Source: an uncultured Selenomonadales bacterium
Lineage (GTDB): Bacteria > Bacillota > Negativicutes > Acidaminococcales > Acidaminococcaceae
DNA: 42,746 nt
NCBI GenBank assembly: GCA_900315925.1
Contig: ONAV01000016.1
Coordinates: forward strand, 1 to 42,746
Direction of reading: 5' to 3'
The notes beneath the pieces are model-generated. The model did not search any database, was not told the origin of the DNA, and saw only the letters and a program-made list of their open reading frames with translations. The position numbers and the translations under genes are program-made. Shown in pieces: positions 32,637 through 42,562 of the stretch (the stretch's first letter is position 1; each line of letters starts with the position of its first letter).

Positions 32637-34355
32637 TTATACCGATTTTTTCAGTTCTTCCAGTACAGTCCTGATTCCGGCAACAAAATCATCTGCAGGC
32701 AGCATCTGTACATTTCCGGTCTTGCGGGCCTTTACTTCAATCTGCCCGTTATCCAACGTCTTTTTGCCGATTACCACGCGAACAGGATAACCGATCAGGT
32801 CGGCATCTTTAAATTTGACGCCGGGACGTTCGTCACGGTCATCCAGAATCACTTCGATACCGGCTTTCTTAAGTTCGTTGTAAATCGCAAACGCTTTTTC
32901 TTTAACGGCTTCGTCTTTGATGTTGATAGGTACAACAATGACATGGTACGGTGCGATTTCCACCGGCCAGATAATGCCGTCCTTATCGTTATTCTGTTCT
33001 ACGGCAGCCGCCATGGTACGGCCCACACCGATGCCGTAACAGCCCATGTACATCGGATTTGCCTTGCCGTTTTCATCCAAATAGGTCGCGTTCAGTTTTT
33101 CGCTGTATTTTGTGAACAGTTTGAATACCTGTCCTACTTCAATGCCGCGCGCTTTGGCAATTTTTCCGCCGCACCGCGGGCAGGGATCCCCCTCCTGCAT
33201 CAGACGGATATCGGCAACAAACGCCGGTGTGAAATCACGTCCCGGGTTCACATTAATAAAATGATATCCCTCTTCATTGGCGCCGCAGCAGAAATTGTGC
33301 ATCTTCATTACGGACTGATCACAGACAACAATGGCCTTTTCCGGATCGATTCCGCAGGGGCCCATGTAACCGCCTGCAGTTCCTGCCGCTTCCAACAGTT
33401 CGGCGGGAGCCATTTCCAGTTGGTTGACGCCGCAGGTGTTGATGACTTTGATATCATTGACTTCGTGATCGCCCCGTACAAAGCAGAGGATCAGTCCTTT
33501 TTCGCTCTGGTACGCAACCGCTTTTACCGATTTTTCTACAGGTGATTTTAAATATGCACAGACATCCGCAATGGTTTTGCAGTCCGGTGTAGCAACTTTT
33601 TCTTTCGGAAGTTCTGCTTCGGCAGAGGCTTCAATCAGATTCAGTTCAGCCTTTTCCGTATCCGCTGCGTAATCGCACTGCGTGCAGTAGCTGATCTCCG
33701 CTTCCCCGGAATCTGCCAGAACCATAAATTCATGGGAACCGCTGCCGCCGATGGCGCCGCTGTCTGCTTCTACCGGACGGAACGTAAGACCGCAGCGGGT
33801 GAAGATCTTGCTGTATGCATCGTACATATCCTGATACGATTTATTCAGTCCTTCTTCATCTTTGTCAAAGGTGTAGGCGTCTTTCATGATAAATTCACGG
33901 CTGCGCATCAGACCAAAACGGGGACGGCGTTCGTCACGGAATTTATCCTGGATCTGATACAGGGAGAGAGGCAGCTGCCGATATGAATTCACGTCCATAT
34001 GAGCCAGCGTCGTGATCATTTCTTCATGGGTAGGTCCCAGACAGTAATCGTGTCCGTGCCGGTCTTTCAGACGCCACATCTCCGCCCCGTATACGTCCCA
34101 GCGTCCGCTCTGCTGCCAGATTTCAGCAGGCTGTACGATCGGCATCAGGATTTCCTGGGAGTCAATGGCATTCAGTTCTTCCCGGATAATCGTTTCAATT
34201 TTTTGCAGGACACGCTGTGCCAGCGGCAGATAGGAATACATGCCGGTAGCGGATTTTCTCATATAACCGGCCCGCAGCATCAGTTTATGGCTGGGAATTT
34301 CTGCTTCTGCCGGAACTTCACGTAAGGTAGGTGCGTATAATTTGCTGACTAACAT
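32637..34355 (-). CDS. proS: Prolyl-tRNA synthetase
   Basis: The 572-residue class II synthetase charges tRNA-Pro. It shows motif 1 (ATGMYSYLPLAQRVLQKIE), motif 2 (RDERRPRFGLMRSREFIMKDAY), the editing domain inserted between motifs 2 and 3 (~225-400), motif 3 (GCYGIGVGRTMAA) and a C-terminal anticodon-binding domain. This is the bacterial long form with the YbaK-like editing domain. Its ATG directly abuts the ispG stop codon. Confidence 0.97.
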   Translation of the reverse strand: MLVSKLYAPTLREVPAEAEIPSHKLMLRAGYMRKSATGMYSYLPLAQRVLQKIETIIREELNAIDSQEILMPIVQPAEIWQQSGRWDVYGAEMWRLKDRHGHDYCLGPTHEEMITTLAHMDVNSYRQLPLSLYQIQDKFRDERRPRFGLMRSREFIMKDAYTFDKDEEGLNKSYQDMYDAYSKIFTRCGLTFRPVEADSGAIGGSGSHEFMVLADSGEAEISYCTQCDYAADTEKAELNLIEASAEAELPKEKVATPDCKTIADVCAYLKSPVEKSVKAVAYQSEKGLILCFVRGDHEVNDIKVINTCGVNQLEMAPAELLEAAGTAGGYMGPCGIDPEKAIVVCDQSVMKMHNFCCGANEEGYHFINVNPGRDFTPAFVADIRLMQEGDPCPRCGGKIAKARGIEVGQVFKLFTKYSEKLNATYLDENGKANPMYMGCYGIGVGRTMAAAVEQNNDKDGIIWPVEIAPYHVIVVPINIKDEAVKEKAFAIYNELKKAGIEVILDDRDERPGVKFKDADLIGYPVRVVIGKKTLDNGQIEVKARKTGNVQMLPADDFVAGIRTVLEELKKSV

Positions 34356-35426
34356 TTATTGATTCTCCCTTTCAACTAAAATTTTATCAATTTCATCGAA
34401 CAATTCATTTACAAGGCAAGCTTCCGGAACTTTTTTAATAACCTGTCCTTTACGGAAGACAAGGCCTTCCCCTTTGCCGCCGGCAATGCCTACATCGGCT
34501 TCCCTGGCCTCGCCGGGACCGTTTACGATACAGCCCATGACTGCAACGCTGATGGGTTCCTTAATATCTGCCAGCCTTGCTTCCACAGCAGCTGCCAGTT
34601 TTTCCAGATCAATGCTGGTACGTCCGCAGGTCGGGCAGCTGATCAGTGTCGGGCCATACGAACGCAGGCCTAAGGATTTTAATATTTCAAAACCAACCTT
34701 CACCTCATTTACCGGATCACCGGTCAGTGAAACTCTGATTGTATCGCCAATGCCCTCTGCGAGTAACGTGCCGATTCCTACTGCAGATTTAATGATTCCG
34801 GAATTCACCGTACCGGCTTCCGTGATCCCCACATGTAACGGATAATCACACTGGGATGCCAGAAGTCTGTAAGCCGCCAGCGTAAGAGGAACGTCATGAC
34901 ATTTCAGGGATATCTTTATATTGCGATAATCCATCTCTTCCAGAATACGGATGTGCCTCCAGGCCGCTTCCACTAAAGCCTCTGCCGTGGGATGACCGTA
35001 TGTTTCCAATAAGTCTTTCGGCAGAGAACCGGCATTTACGCCGATACGGATCGGAATGTTTTTCGGTTTGGCAGCTTCTACTACTGCTTTAACCTTTTCG
35101 GTTCCGCCGATATTACCGGGATTCAGTCGGAGTCCGTGTACGCCGGATTCAATGGCCTGCAGGGCGAGCCGGTAATCAAAATGGATGTCAGCAATGACTG
35201 GTATGGGGCTGCCTTGCACAATCTCTTTTAACGCCAGGGCTGCATCCATATCCGGTACCGCGCAGCGTATTATATCACAGCCGGCATCTGTCAGTTTATG
35301 AATCTGTTCCAGCGTAGCCTTGGCATCCTGGGTTTTGGTATTAGTCATAGATTGGACGGCGATAGGAGCATCTCCGCCAACCGCAACTGGTCCGACATAA
35401 ATTTGCCGGGTAGTTCTACGTTTCAT
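34356..35426 (-). CDS. ispG: 4-hydroxy-3-methylbut-2-enyl diphosphate synthase
   Basis: The 356-residue iron-sulfur enzyme reduces MEcPP to HMBPP in the non-mevalonate isoprenoid pathway. The N-terminal TIM barrel has VQSMTNTKT and LRLNPGNIG. The C-terminal cluster domain supplies CPTCGR (~265) and GCIVNGPGEA (~300), the [4Fe-4S] cysteines. GGAAGG precedes the ATG. It sits with dxr, uppS and cdsA, linking isoprenoid precursor and lipid-carrier synthesis. Confidence 0.97.
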   Translation of the reverse strand: MKRRTTRQIYVGPVAVGGDAPIAVQSMTNTKTQDAKATLEQIHKLTDAGCDIIRCAVPDMDAALALKEIVQGSPIPVIADIHFDYRLALQAIESGVHGLRLNPGNIGGTEKVKAVVEAAKPKNIPIRIGVNAGSLPKDLLETYGHPTAEALVEAAWRHIRILEEMDYRNIKISLKCHDVPLTLAAYRLLASQCDYPLHVGITEAGTVNSGIIKSAVGIGTLLAEGIGDTIRVSLTGDPVNEVKVGFEILKSLGLRSYGPTLISCPTCGRTSIDLEKLAAAVEARLADIKEPISVAVMGCIVNGPGEAREADVGIAGGKGEGLVFRKGQVIKKVPEACLVNELFDEIDKILVERENQ

Positions 35427-35457
35427 GGGTCACCTTCCAAATAAGTTTTACGGTTTA

Positions 35458-36483
35458 TCACCGCGTCAGATCTTTAAACGTTGCAAAAATGGTAAGAGCC
35501 AGGATCATCGCCACACCGACTTTCTGGATATTCTGCATGGCTGTTTTCCCAAGCTTATGCCCGGTCACTGCTTCAATCAGCAGAATCAGAAAATGACCGC
35601 CATCCAGCGCAGGCAGTGGCAACAGGTTGATGATGGCCAGATTCAGACTCAGCATAGCCGTAAACTGCATAAGCCTGTCAAAACCTTTATGGGCCACTTC
35701 GCCGGCCATCTTTGCCACTCCCACCGGTCCGGAAAACTCCGCTTTGGTTTTTCCTGTTACCATATGGTACAGCGAAGCATACATGTTTTTAATAATATTC
35801 TTTGTGGCAGATACAGAAGCGACAGCAGCCTGGACAGGAGTAAGCCGGACGTTCTTCAGCGAAGATACCACACCGATAAACGGTTTCCCTGTTTCCGGAT
35901 TCACTCCGGGCGTAACTGTGATTGTCAGCTTTTCCGTATCCCTTTGAATTTCAAATGGGATGGGCTGCATTCCGGAATCCGCTATATTCTTCCGTATATC
36001 CAGCCATTCATGAACCGGTTTTCCGTTAATAGACAGGATCCGGTCCCCTTCTTTCAAACCGCTTTGTTCCGCCGGGTACCCTTCAATAATCTGCCCTAAT
36101 ACCGGCTTCTTCTCCGGTACATCCATGCCAAAGGCAAGAAAGAGACCGAAAAAGATCACTACCGGCAAAAGTATATTCATCAGGGAGCCGGCCAAAATCA
36201 CCAGCATCCGTGACGTAACGGGTTTAGCATTAAAGCCACGCTCCGGATCGTCCGGATCGTCCGGATCCATGCCTGCTATTTTATTATAACCGCCTAACGG
36301 AATCATGCGCAGCGAGTACAGGGTTTCGCCCTCCTGCTGCTGATAAATGTTAGGTCCGAATCCGATAGAGAATTCTTCCACCTTCATCCCTGTTAACTTG
36401 GCAGTAATGAAATGCCCGAATTCATGAACCGTAACTAAAATGCCAAATACAAAAATACAAGCCAATATCGTTAACAAAAGCAA
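35458..36483 (-). CDS. rseP: Site-2 protease RseP
   Basis: The 341-residue intramembrane zinc metalloprotease cuts regulators inside the membrane. It has HEFGH in the first membrane helix (~21-25), a PDZ domain (~115-195, GLKEGDRILSINGKPV) and the second metal motif NLLPLPALDGGH near the C-terminus, with three to four membrane segments. The start is a TTG; another TTG two codons later has better spacing to GGAG, so the exact start is open. It lies between dxr and ispG, as commonly in Firmicutes. Confidence 0.95.
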   Translation of the reverse strand: MLLLTILACIFVFGILVTVHEFGHFITAKLTGMKVEEFSIGFGPNIYQQQEGETLYSLRMIPLGGYNKIAGMDPDDPDDPERGFNAKPVTSRMLVILAGSLMNILLPVVIFFGLFLAFGMDVPEKKPVLGQIIEGYPAEQSGLKEGDRILSINGKPVHEWLDIRKNIADSGMQPIPFEIQRDTEKLTITVTPGVNPETGKPFIGVVSSLKNVRLTPVQAAVASVSATKNIIKNMYASLYHMVTGKTKAEFSGPVGVAKMAGEVAHKGFDRLMQFTAMLSLNLAIINLLPLPALDGGHFLILLIEAVTGHKLGKTAMQNIQKVGVAMILALTIFATFKDLTR

Positions 36484-36610
36484 ATCTCCTTATTTATAAA
36501 AACCTGTTACGTGTTCCCGGCTGCTGAAAATTCTGTCAGCATCGTATTCTCACGCTGTCATTATCTCACTCATCCGTAACCTTATAAAATCCACCCGGGC
36601 AAAGAGTATC

Positions 36611-37798
36611 CTACTGATGCTGAATCAAAATCCTTGTCATTAAACGCACATTTTGATCAGTCTCTTCAATTTCATCCAGACAGGGATGCGGAATCGGAAT
36701 ATGGGAATTTACTACTCGTCTTACAATATCCGGTATATCCAGATACGCAATTTTTCCGTCCAAAAACGCCGTTACGCACTCTTCATTCGCCGCATTAAAC
36801 GCGCAAGGCAGACTGCCGCCCGCTTTGCCGCATTCGATAGCAATCTGCAGGGACGGAAACGCTTCCCTGTCGGGGGCTTCAAAGGTCAGGGTACCGCATT
36901 TTATCAAATCAAGCTGGCCAAAGCTGCAATCATATCGTTGCGGATAGGAAAGCGCGTATTGAATCGGGAGTTTCATATCGGGAATGCCCAGCTGGGCAAT
37001 CACGGCGCCGTCATTAAACTCTACCAGGGAATGGACAATGCTCTGCGGATGGATCACGACTTCAATCTTTTCATAGGGCATATTGAACAGCCAGTGGGCT
37101 TCCATTACCTCCAGACCCTTATTGGCCAATGTCGAACTGTCGATGGTAACCTTTTTCCCCATGCTCCAGTTGGGATGCTTCAGGCACTGCGCAAGCGTAA
37201 CCTGTTTCAGTTCATCTTTTGTTTTTCCCCGGAACGGTCCGCCGGACGCAGTTAAAATCAGTTTTTTTACTTCACTGGACCTGTTTTCCGTTTCTGTAAA
37301 TGTCAGACACGGATGATACCCTCCGCGAAGGGACTGGAATATGGCACTGTGTTCGCTGTCTACAGGCAGCAGGTTCACGTGATTCTCCTTTACCGCCTCC
37401 ATTACAATATGACCGGCAGCTACCAGGGTCTCCTTATTCGCAAGGGCTATATCCTTACCTGCATTAATGGCCGCCAGTGTCGGACGCAATCCTGCATATC
37501 CAACCATAGCGCCCAGTACGGTATCAACTTTTTCATACGTTGCGGCAGCAAGCAAACCTTCCTGTCCGCTTAAAATTTCGGTTTTCCCATGATATTGTTT
37601 CTGCAGTTTGTCAGCGGCTTTTTTATCTGTCAATACAGCCAGATCCGGATGATACAGTTCAATCTGCTGCAGCATCAGGTCCACATTCCGGTGAGCCGCC
37701 AAAACACGAATCTTCAGTTGTTCCGGATTGGCAGCTGCTACTTCCAGCGTTTGCCGGCCAATGGAACCTGTACTTCCAAGCACAGAAATATTTTTCAT
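36611..37798 (-). CDS. dxr: 1-deoxy-D-xylulose 5-phosphate reductoisomerase
   Basis: The 395-residue enzyme converts DXP to MEP with NADPH, the committed step of the non-mevalonate pathway. It begins NISVLGSTGSIGRQTLEV (nucleotide-binding). It has ALANKETLVAAG, the metal-binding PVDSEHSAIFQSL, ASGGPFRG and a C-terminal helical domain with NAANEECVTAFL. GGAG precedes ATG 37796-37798. The ~127 bases after it hold nothing recognisable. Confidence 0.97.
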   Translation of the reverse strand: MKNISVLGSTGSIGRQTLEVAAANPEQLKIRVLAAHRNVDLMLQQIELYHPDLAVLTDKKAADKLQKQYHGKTEILSGQEGLLAAATYEKVDTVLGAMVGYAGLRPTLAAINAGKDIALANKETLVAAGHIVMEAVKENHVNLLPVDSEHSAIFQSLRGGYHPCLTFTETENRSSEVKKLILTASGGPFRGKTKDELKQVTLAQCLKHPNWSMGKKVTIDSSTLANKGLEVMEAHWLFNMPYEKIEVVIHPQSIVHSLVEFNDGAVIAQLGIPDMKLPIQYALSYPQRYDCSFGQLDLIKCGTLTFEAPDREAFPSLQIAIECGKAGGSLPCAFNAANEECVTAFLDGKIAYLDIPDIVRRVVNSHIPIPHPCLDEIEETDQNVRLMTRILIQHQ

Positions 37799-37904
37799 TA
37801 TGAACTCCTGTTGCGCCGATTATTCACCTGCAGAAAGCAGGGCAATAATCAGCGTATATAGCGATTCTGACAATCTAAGGAAACACTGACTAATCAGCTT
37901 CTCC

Positions 37905-38735
37905 CTAAATCCCCATGAATTTCATTACATAATAGACGGCCGGTACTGCAAAAAGCAGACTGTCGAAACGGTCTAACACGCCGCCGTGGCCGGGGAAAAA
38001 GTTACCGGAATCCTTAATCTCAAAGGAACGCTTCAGAATGGATTCAATCAAGTCTCCTACCGGAGCAAAAAACGCTACTGTCAATCCCAGTATCAGCGCA
38101 GAAACCAGACCGCTATGTAAGCCGTGATATGCAATTCCTGCGGTTACCGTAATAGAAAAGACAAAGCCTGCCGCTGCGCCTTCCATGGATTTTTTAGGAC
38201 TCACGGAACAAAACCGGTGTTTGCCCAGAGCCATGCCAAAAAAATACGCGAAAGTATCGCTGGCCCAGGTACCTAACAGTACCATCCACAAAGCCAGTTC
38301 GCCCTGGGAAAAAACAAATCCCAAAAACTGAAAACTGTTTGCAGAATAATCCCGCATGAGCGGAATATGTGCAAACAATAACCCTACATATAATAAGGCC
38401 ATCAGCGAATTGGATACGTGCAGGGGCCAGTTCGTTTCGCCGCAGTTGCAATGCCGCCAGAGCCCTTCAATCAAAATGCCTAAGACCGCAAATGTCAAAA
38501 CAGGTAAAAAATATTCCGTTTTGCCAACTCCAGCTGCCGCAACAAGCAGCATAGACGGAAGCAAAGACGTCAGTATATACGTATGAACATCTTTGGATCC
38601 GGCCATTCTGGCATATTCTCTCCAGGCAGCCGCAGCCAAAATAAAAACAGCGGCAGCAAAAAACAATCCGCCCTTGGTTACCAGAAAAACAGCAATCGGA
38701 ATCCCGACTATTGCCGTCAAAATACGTTTTAACAA
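37905..38735 (-). CDS. cdsA: Phosphatidate cytidylyltransferase
   Basis: The 276-residue integral membrane enzyme makes CDP-diacylglycerol from phosphatidic acid and CTP. It has about seven to eight hydrophobic segments and the signature near the C-terminus: SPKKSMEGAAAG, then PVGDLIESILKRSFEIKDSG and PGHGGVLDRFDSLLFAVP. The start is a TTG preceded by AAGGTTGGA, 18 bases after uppS. It shares the operon with uppS and dxr. Confidence 0.95.
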   Translation of the reverse strand: MLKRILTAIVGIPIAVFLVTKGGLFFAAAVFILAAAAWREYARMAGSKDVHTYILTSLLPSMLLVAAAGVGKTEYFLPVLTFAVLGILIEGLWRHCNCGETNWPLHVSNSLMALLYVGLLFAHIPLMRDYSANSFQFLGFVFSQGELALWMVLLGTWASDTFAYFFGMALGKHRFCSVSPKKSMEGAAAGFVFSITVTAGIAYHGLHSGLVSALILGLTVAFFAPVGDLIESILKRSFEIKDSGNFFPGHGGVLDRFDSLLFAVPAVYYVMKFMGI

Positions 38736-38753
38736 AATAATCCAACCTTTGTG

Positions 38754-39539
38754 TTATTTTTGGACAAGCCCGCCAAACCGGCGCTCCCGTTTCTGATATA
38801 CTTTAATGGCTTCCACCAGCATATCCGGGGTAAAATCAGGCCAGAAAACCTGGGTCGTCCAAATTTCCGAATAGGCAATCTGCCATAATAAAAAATTGCT
38901 GACCCGCAGGTCCCCGCCTGTTCGGATCAACAAATCCGGTGACGGAAGCCCCTGGGAATATAAATTATTTTCAAATACGGAAGCATCAATGTCTTCAATC
39001 TTCAGGGAACCATCCGCAACCTGCTGTGCAATGGATCTGACCGCATGCAGGATTTCCGCCTGTCCTCCGTAATTAATTGCAAGATTTAAAATAATTCCTG
39101 TATCGTTTTTTGTTTCTTCGATGGCATGATCCATCTTTTCTTTTACAACCTCAGGAAGCCCCTGTCTCGAACCCATGAAGCGTACCTGAACATTGTTTTC
39201 CTTAAATTCCTCAATTTCAGAAGTAAGATACCGGCTTAACAGCTCCATAATAAAATGGACTTCCGTTACAGGACGTTTCCAGTTTTCTGTAGAAAAGGCG
39301 TACGCTGTAATCGCCTTAATGCCCAGAGTGTCAGCAGCCCGTACAATCGTTTTCAGCGTTTCGGCACCTACTTTATGGCCTTGTGTACGAATCTTTCCCC
39401 GGGCTTTGGCCCAGCGTCCGTTACCGTCCATGATAATTGCGATATGCCGGGGAATATTATCCATATCCAGACCGTCAACATTCATGGTGACTTTGGCAGG
39501 CATGGAACGGACAGGTTTTAAAAACAAAGAATTAAACAT
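38754..39539 (-). CDS. uppS: Undecaprenyl diphosphate synthase
   Basis: The 261-residue cis-prenyltransferase extends farnesyl diphosphate to the C55 carrier used for cell-wall synthesis. It has HIAIIMDGNGRWAKARG, TAYAFSTENWKRP, LNLAINYGGQAEI, PDLLIRTGGDLRVSNFLLWQ and the final YSEIWTTQVFWPDF. The N-terminus is about 25 residues longer than in many homologues. AAGGATG lies six bases before ATG 39537-39539, so the long start is accepted. Confidence 0.96.
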   Translation of the reverse strand: MFNSLFLKPVRSMPAKVTMNVDGLDMDNIPRHIAIIMDGNGRWAKARGKIRTQGHKVGAETLKTIVRAADTLGIKAITAYAFSTENWKRPVTEVHFIMELLSRYLTSEIEEFKENNVQVRFMGSRQGLPEVVKEKMDHAIEETKNDTGIILNLAINYGGQAEILHAVRSIAQQVADGSLKIEDIDASVFENNLYSQGLPSPDLLIRTGGDLRVSNFLLWQIAYSEIWTTQVFWPDFTPDMLVEAIKVYQKRERRFGGLVQK

Positions 39540-39559
39540 AAATAAACATCCTTGTACGT

Positions 39560-39601
39560 AAAGAAAAATGTGCCTCCCCTCCTGTCGGAACAGAAGGGGA
39601 G
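39560..39601 (-). terminator. Hairpin after the ferredoxin gene
   Basis: On the minus strand CTCCCCTTCTGT pairs with ACAGGAGGGGAG (one G-U) around TCCG, then GCACATTTTTC. The T run is five bases off the stem, so it may be a partial terminator between ferredoxin and uppS. Confidence 0.6.
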
Positions 39602-39614
39602 TTTTTTCAAGAAA

Positions 39615-39791
39615 TTATTCCTGAGAAATAGCGCCAACCGGGCAGTTTGCTGCGCATGCGCCGCATTCTACACATTCGTCAGCAGTGATCTGATATTTGC
39701 CTTCACCGTCTTCTTTCGGTGCGCCAACGGGGCAAGTGCTGGCACAAGTGCCGCAGCCTACGCAAGCGTCAGTATCAATTTTGTAAGCCAT
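39615..39791 (-). CDS. 2[4Fe-4S] ferredoxin
   Basis: The 58-residue protein carries electrons at low potential in the cytosol. Two cluster motifs are seen: CVGCGTCASTCPVGAP (residues 10-25) and CVECGACAANCPVGAI (~40-55), each C-x2-C-x2-C-x3-C-P. AAGGAGG lies 9 bases before ATG 39789-39791. Its first codons overlap the end of the preceding PASTA-like gene by 17 bases. Such ferredoxins serve anaerobes in pyruvate oxidation and hydrogen metabolism; IspG nearby also needs an electron donor. Confidence 0.96.
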   Translation of the reverse strand: MAYKIDTDACVGCGTCASTCPVGAPKEDGEGKYQITADECVECGACAANCPVGAISQE

Positions 39792-40005
39792 ACTCGAGCA
39801 CCTCCTTTCTCCTCTTCATAATAGTACTCAAAAGTATTTTATGGTCAGCCAGCTCCTGCTGCCTGACAACATATTCTTCCATAAGGCAATTCTCTATAGT
39901 ATCATGCCGGTAAGCGGAAGAAATACGTACAACCTGATAATCCCAGCCAGACGCCGACAACAGTTTTTCTGCTTCATGCAGAGGCAGGGCTACAACATCC
40001 GGCAT
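39775..40005 (-). CDS. Small PASTA-like hypothetical protein
   Basis: The 76-residue protein begins MPDVVALPLHEAEKLLSASG, resembling the start of a PASTA domain (PDVVGL..EEAEKLL), though it is a single cytosolic unit without membrane segment or kinase. The second half has IENCLMEEYVVRQQEL and a basic tail. It lies 3 bases after frr and overlaps the ferredoxin start by 17 bases, so it is co-translated with both. The function is unknown. The reading frame is compact and well placed, which argues that it is a real gene. Confidence 0.75.
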   Translation of the reverse strand: MPDVVALPLHEAEKLLSASGWDYQVVRISSAYRHDTIENCLMEEYVVRQQELADHKILLSTIMKRRKEVLEYGLQN

Positions 40006-40008
40006 CGG

Positions 40009-40572
40009 TTACACTTCCATAATTTCTTTTTCTTTTGCCTCGATTACTTTGTCGATTTCTTTCATCATTTTATCCGTCAGTTTCTGTGCCTTGTCCTGAC
40101 CGTCTTTCGAATCGTCTTCCGTAATCTCTTTCGCCTTTTCAGCCTTTTTGATACCTTCAATAATATCGCGGCGCATATTGCGAATACTTACGCGAGCTTC
40201 TTCTGTACGTTTATTGGCAGTTTTTACCAGTTCTTTTCTGCGTTCTTCTGTCAGCTGAGGCAGATTTAACCGAATGACAGAGCCGTCAGTGTTGGGATTC
40301 AGTCCCAGATCCGATGTCATAATTGCCTTGGATATGGCTTTGATCATGGTCTTCTCCCAGGGAGTGATTACGATCATGCGGGGTTCAGGTACGCCAATAT
40401 TGGCAACCTGATTAATCGGAGTCGGAGTTCCGTAATAATCCACCGTAATTTTATTCAGCAGTGCCGGAGTTGCTCTTCCGGCCCGGAGACCTGCCAGATC
40501 TTCCCGAAGAAAAGAAATTGTTTTCTTCATTTTCTCTTCGTTGTTTGTTAAAAGTTCCTCAATTGTCGCCAT
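40009..40572 (-). CDS. frr: Ribosome recycling factor
   Basis: The 187-residue protein splits post-termination ribosomes with EF-G. It shows LREDLAGLRAGRATPALL, YYGTPTPINQVANI, IRLNLPQLTEERRKELVK and the C-terminal DKMMKEIDKVIEAKEKEIMEV. The start at ATG 40570-40572 is chosen by its spacing to GGAGG, which lies at the very end of pyrH. The alternative ATG six bases upstream is too close to it. Confidence 0.97.
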   Translation of the reverse strand: MATIEELLTNNEEKMKKTISFLREDLAGLRAGRATPALLNKITVDYYGTPTPINQVANIGVPEPRMIVITPWEKTMIKAISKAIMTSDLGLNPNTDGSVIRLNLPQLTEERRKELVKTANKRTEEARVSIRNMRRDIIEGIKKAEKAKEITEDDSKDGQDKAQKLTDKMMKEIDKVIEAKEKEIMEV

Positions 40573-40574
40573 AA

Positions 40575-41312
<738 letters not shown>

Positions 41313-41378
41313 CTATTTCCTTTTTTGTCATATACGAACTAAATTCGGAAAGATGATACTTGCTGATAATTTCATATT

Positions 41379-41387
41379 ATTATACCA
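41379..41387 (-). promoter_or_regulatory. Extended -10 promoter of pyrH-frr
   Basis: On the minus strand TGGTATAAT gives an extended -10 (TATAAT at 41379-41384) without a clear -35. It lies ~80 bases before the pyrH start, between that start and the tsf terminator. Confidence 0.55.
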
Positions 41388-41512
41388 CATCTTGCGTTTT
41401 AGAAAAATAGCAGAACACAACAAATACATCAGAAATTGTGAAAATTTGCTAACATTATTTTTGGATTATGTTTTTCCTCTTTTTCCCATCCTGAATTTTT
41501 TGCAGCCGGTCA

Positions 41513-41544
41513 CAAAAAAAGACTGCAAAAAATTTGCAGTCTTT
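41513..41544 (-). terminator. Terminator of rpsB-tsf
   Basis: On the minus strand AAAGACTGCAAA pairs perfectly with TTTGCAGTCTTT around a 3-base loop, then TTTTGTG. It begins 13 bases past the tsf stop. Confidence 0.92.
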
Positions 41545-41557
41545 AATGATAAACTGA

Positions 41558-42439
41558 TTATTTTTTAATGAAAGCAGCAACTTCATCTGCGAAGTTTTCC
41601 TGTTTCTTTTCAATGCCTTCGCCTAACTGGAAGCGGGCAAAACGGGCAACATCCGCATTCTTGGATTTCAGCAGCTTGCTGATGGTCAGGTCGCCGTCGC
41701 GGATAAATTCCTGGTCTACCAGGCAAACTTCCTTGTAGTATTTATTGATGCGTCCCATAACCATCTTGGCGATAATGTTTTCCGGTTTACCCTCGTTGCG
41801 GGCCTGTTCGGTCAGAATATCTTTTTCATGTTCCAGTTCGGAATCGGGAACTTCATTACGGTTTAAGAACTGGGGATTGGCTGCGGCAACCTGCATGGCA
41901 ATATCCTTGCCCAGTTCCGCGTCGCCACCTTTCATATCAACAAGAACACCAATCTTGCCGCCGCCATGGATATAGCTGTACACTTTGCCTTCTGCGCTTT
42001 CGTAGCGGACAAAACGACGAACGGAAATGTTTTCGCCGATCTTGGCAATGGCTTCGGTAACAACATCTTTAACGGTCTTGCCGTCCATTTCGGAAGCCAG
42101 CAGCGCATCAACATCAGCCGGATTGGTTTTTACAATAAGTTCAGCAATGGATTTTGCCAGAGCCTGGAAGTTTTCATTTTTGCCTACAAAGTCGGTTTCG
42201 CAGTTAACTTCTACGATTGCGCCGGTTTTGCCGTCTTCGGTAACATATGCTACTACAGCGCCTTCTGCGGCAACACGACCGGCCTTTTTAGCAGCCTGGG
42301 AAAGACCCTTTTCACGCAGGAAGTCAATTGCTTTTTCCATATCGCCTTCCGTAGCTACCAGTGCCTTTTTGCAGTCCATCATACCTGCGCCGGTGCGTTC
42401 ACGCAGTTCTTTTACAATTGCAGCAGTAATCTGTGCCAT
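41558..42439 (-). CDS. tsf: Elongation factor Ts
   Basis: The 293-residue protein exchanges GDP for GTP on EF-Tu. It has the UBA-like N-terminus [16 protein letters not shown], the [17 protein letters not shown] core motif, and paired core domains continuing to [17 protein letters not shown] sequence at the end. Length is normal. It follows rpsB. Confidence 0.97.
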   Translation of the reverse strand: MAQITAAIVKELRERTGAGMMDCKKALVATEGDMEKAIDFLREKGLSQAAKKAGRVAAEGAVVAYVTEDGKTGAIVEVNCETDFVGKNENFQALAKSIAELIVKTNPADVDALLASEMDGKTVKDVVTEAIAKIGENISVRRFVRYESAEGKVYSYIHGGGKIGVLVDMKGGDAELGKDIAMQVAAANPQFLNRNEVPDSELEHEKDILTEQARNEGKPENIIAKMVMGRINKYYKEVCLVDQEFIRDGDLTISKLLKSKNADVARFARFQLGEGIEKKQENFADEVAAFIKK

Positions 42440-42491
42440 AGTTTCATCCTCCTGTATTTAAAAACAATATAGTATTTACCAGTTATAAATA

Positions 42492-42515
42492 AAGGGAACC
42501 GCAACGGGTTCCCTT
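42492..42515 (-). terminator. Hairpin between rpsB and tsf
   Basis: On the minus strand AAGGGAACC pairs with GGTTCCCTT around a 6-base loop, followed by TATTTATAAC. The short T content suggests partial termination or a processing site between the two genes. Confidence 0.6.
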
Positions 42516-42562
42516 CGAAATCATTACACTAAAGGTTCCCGGAACCGAAAACCAGTTGAAAA

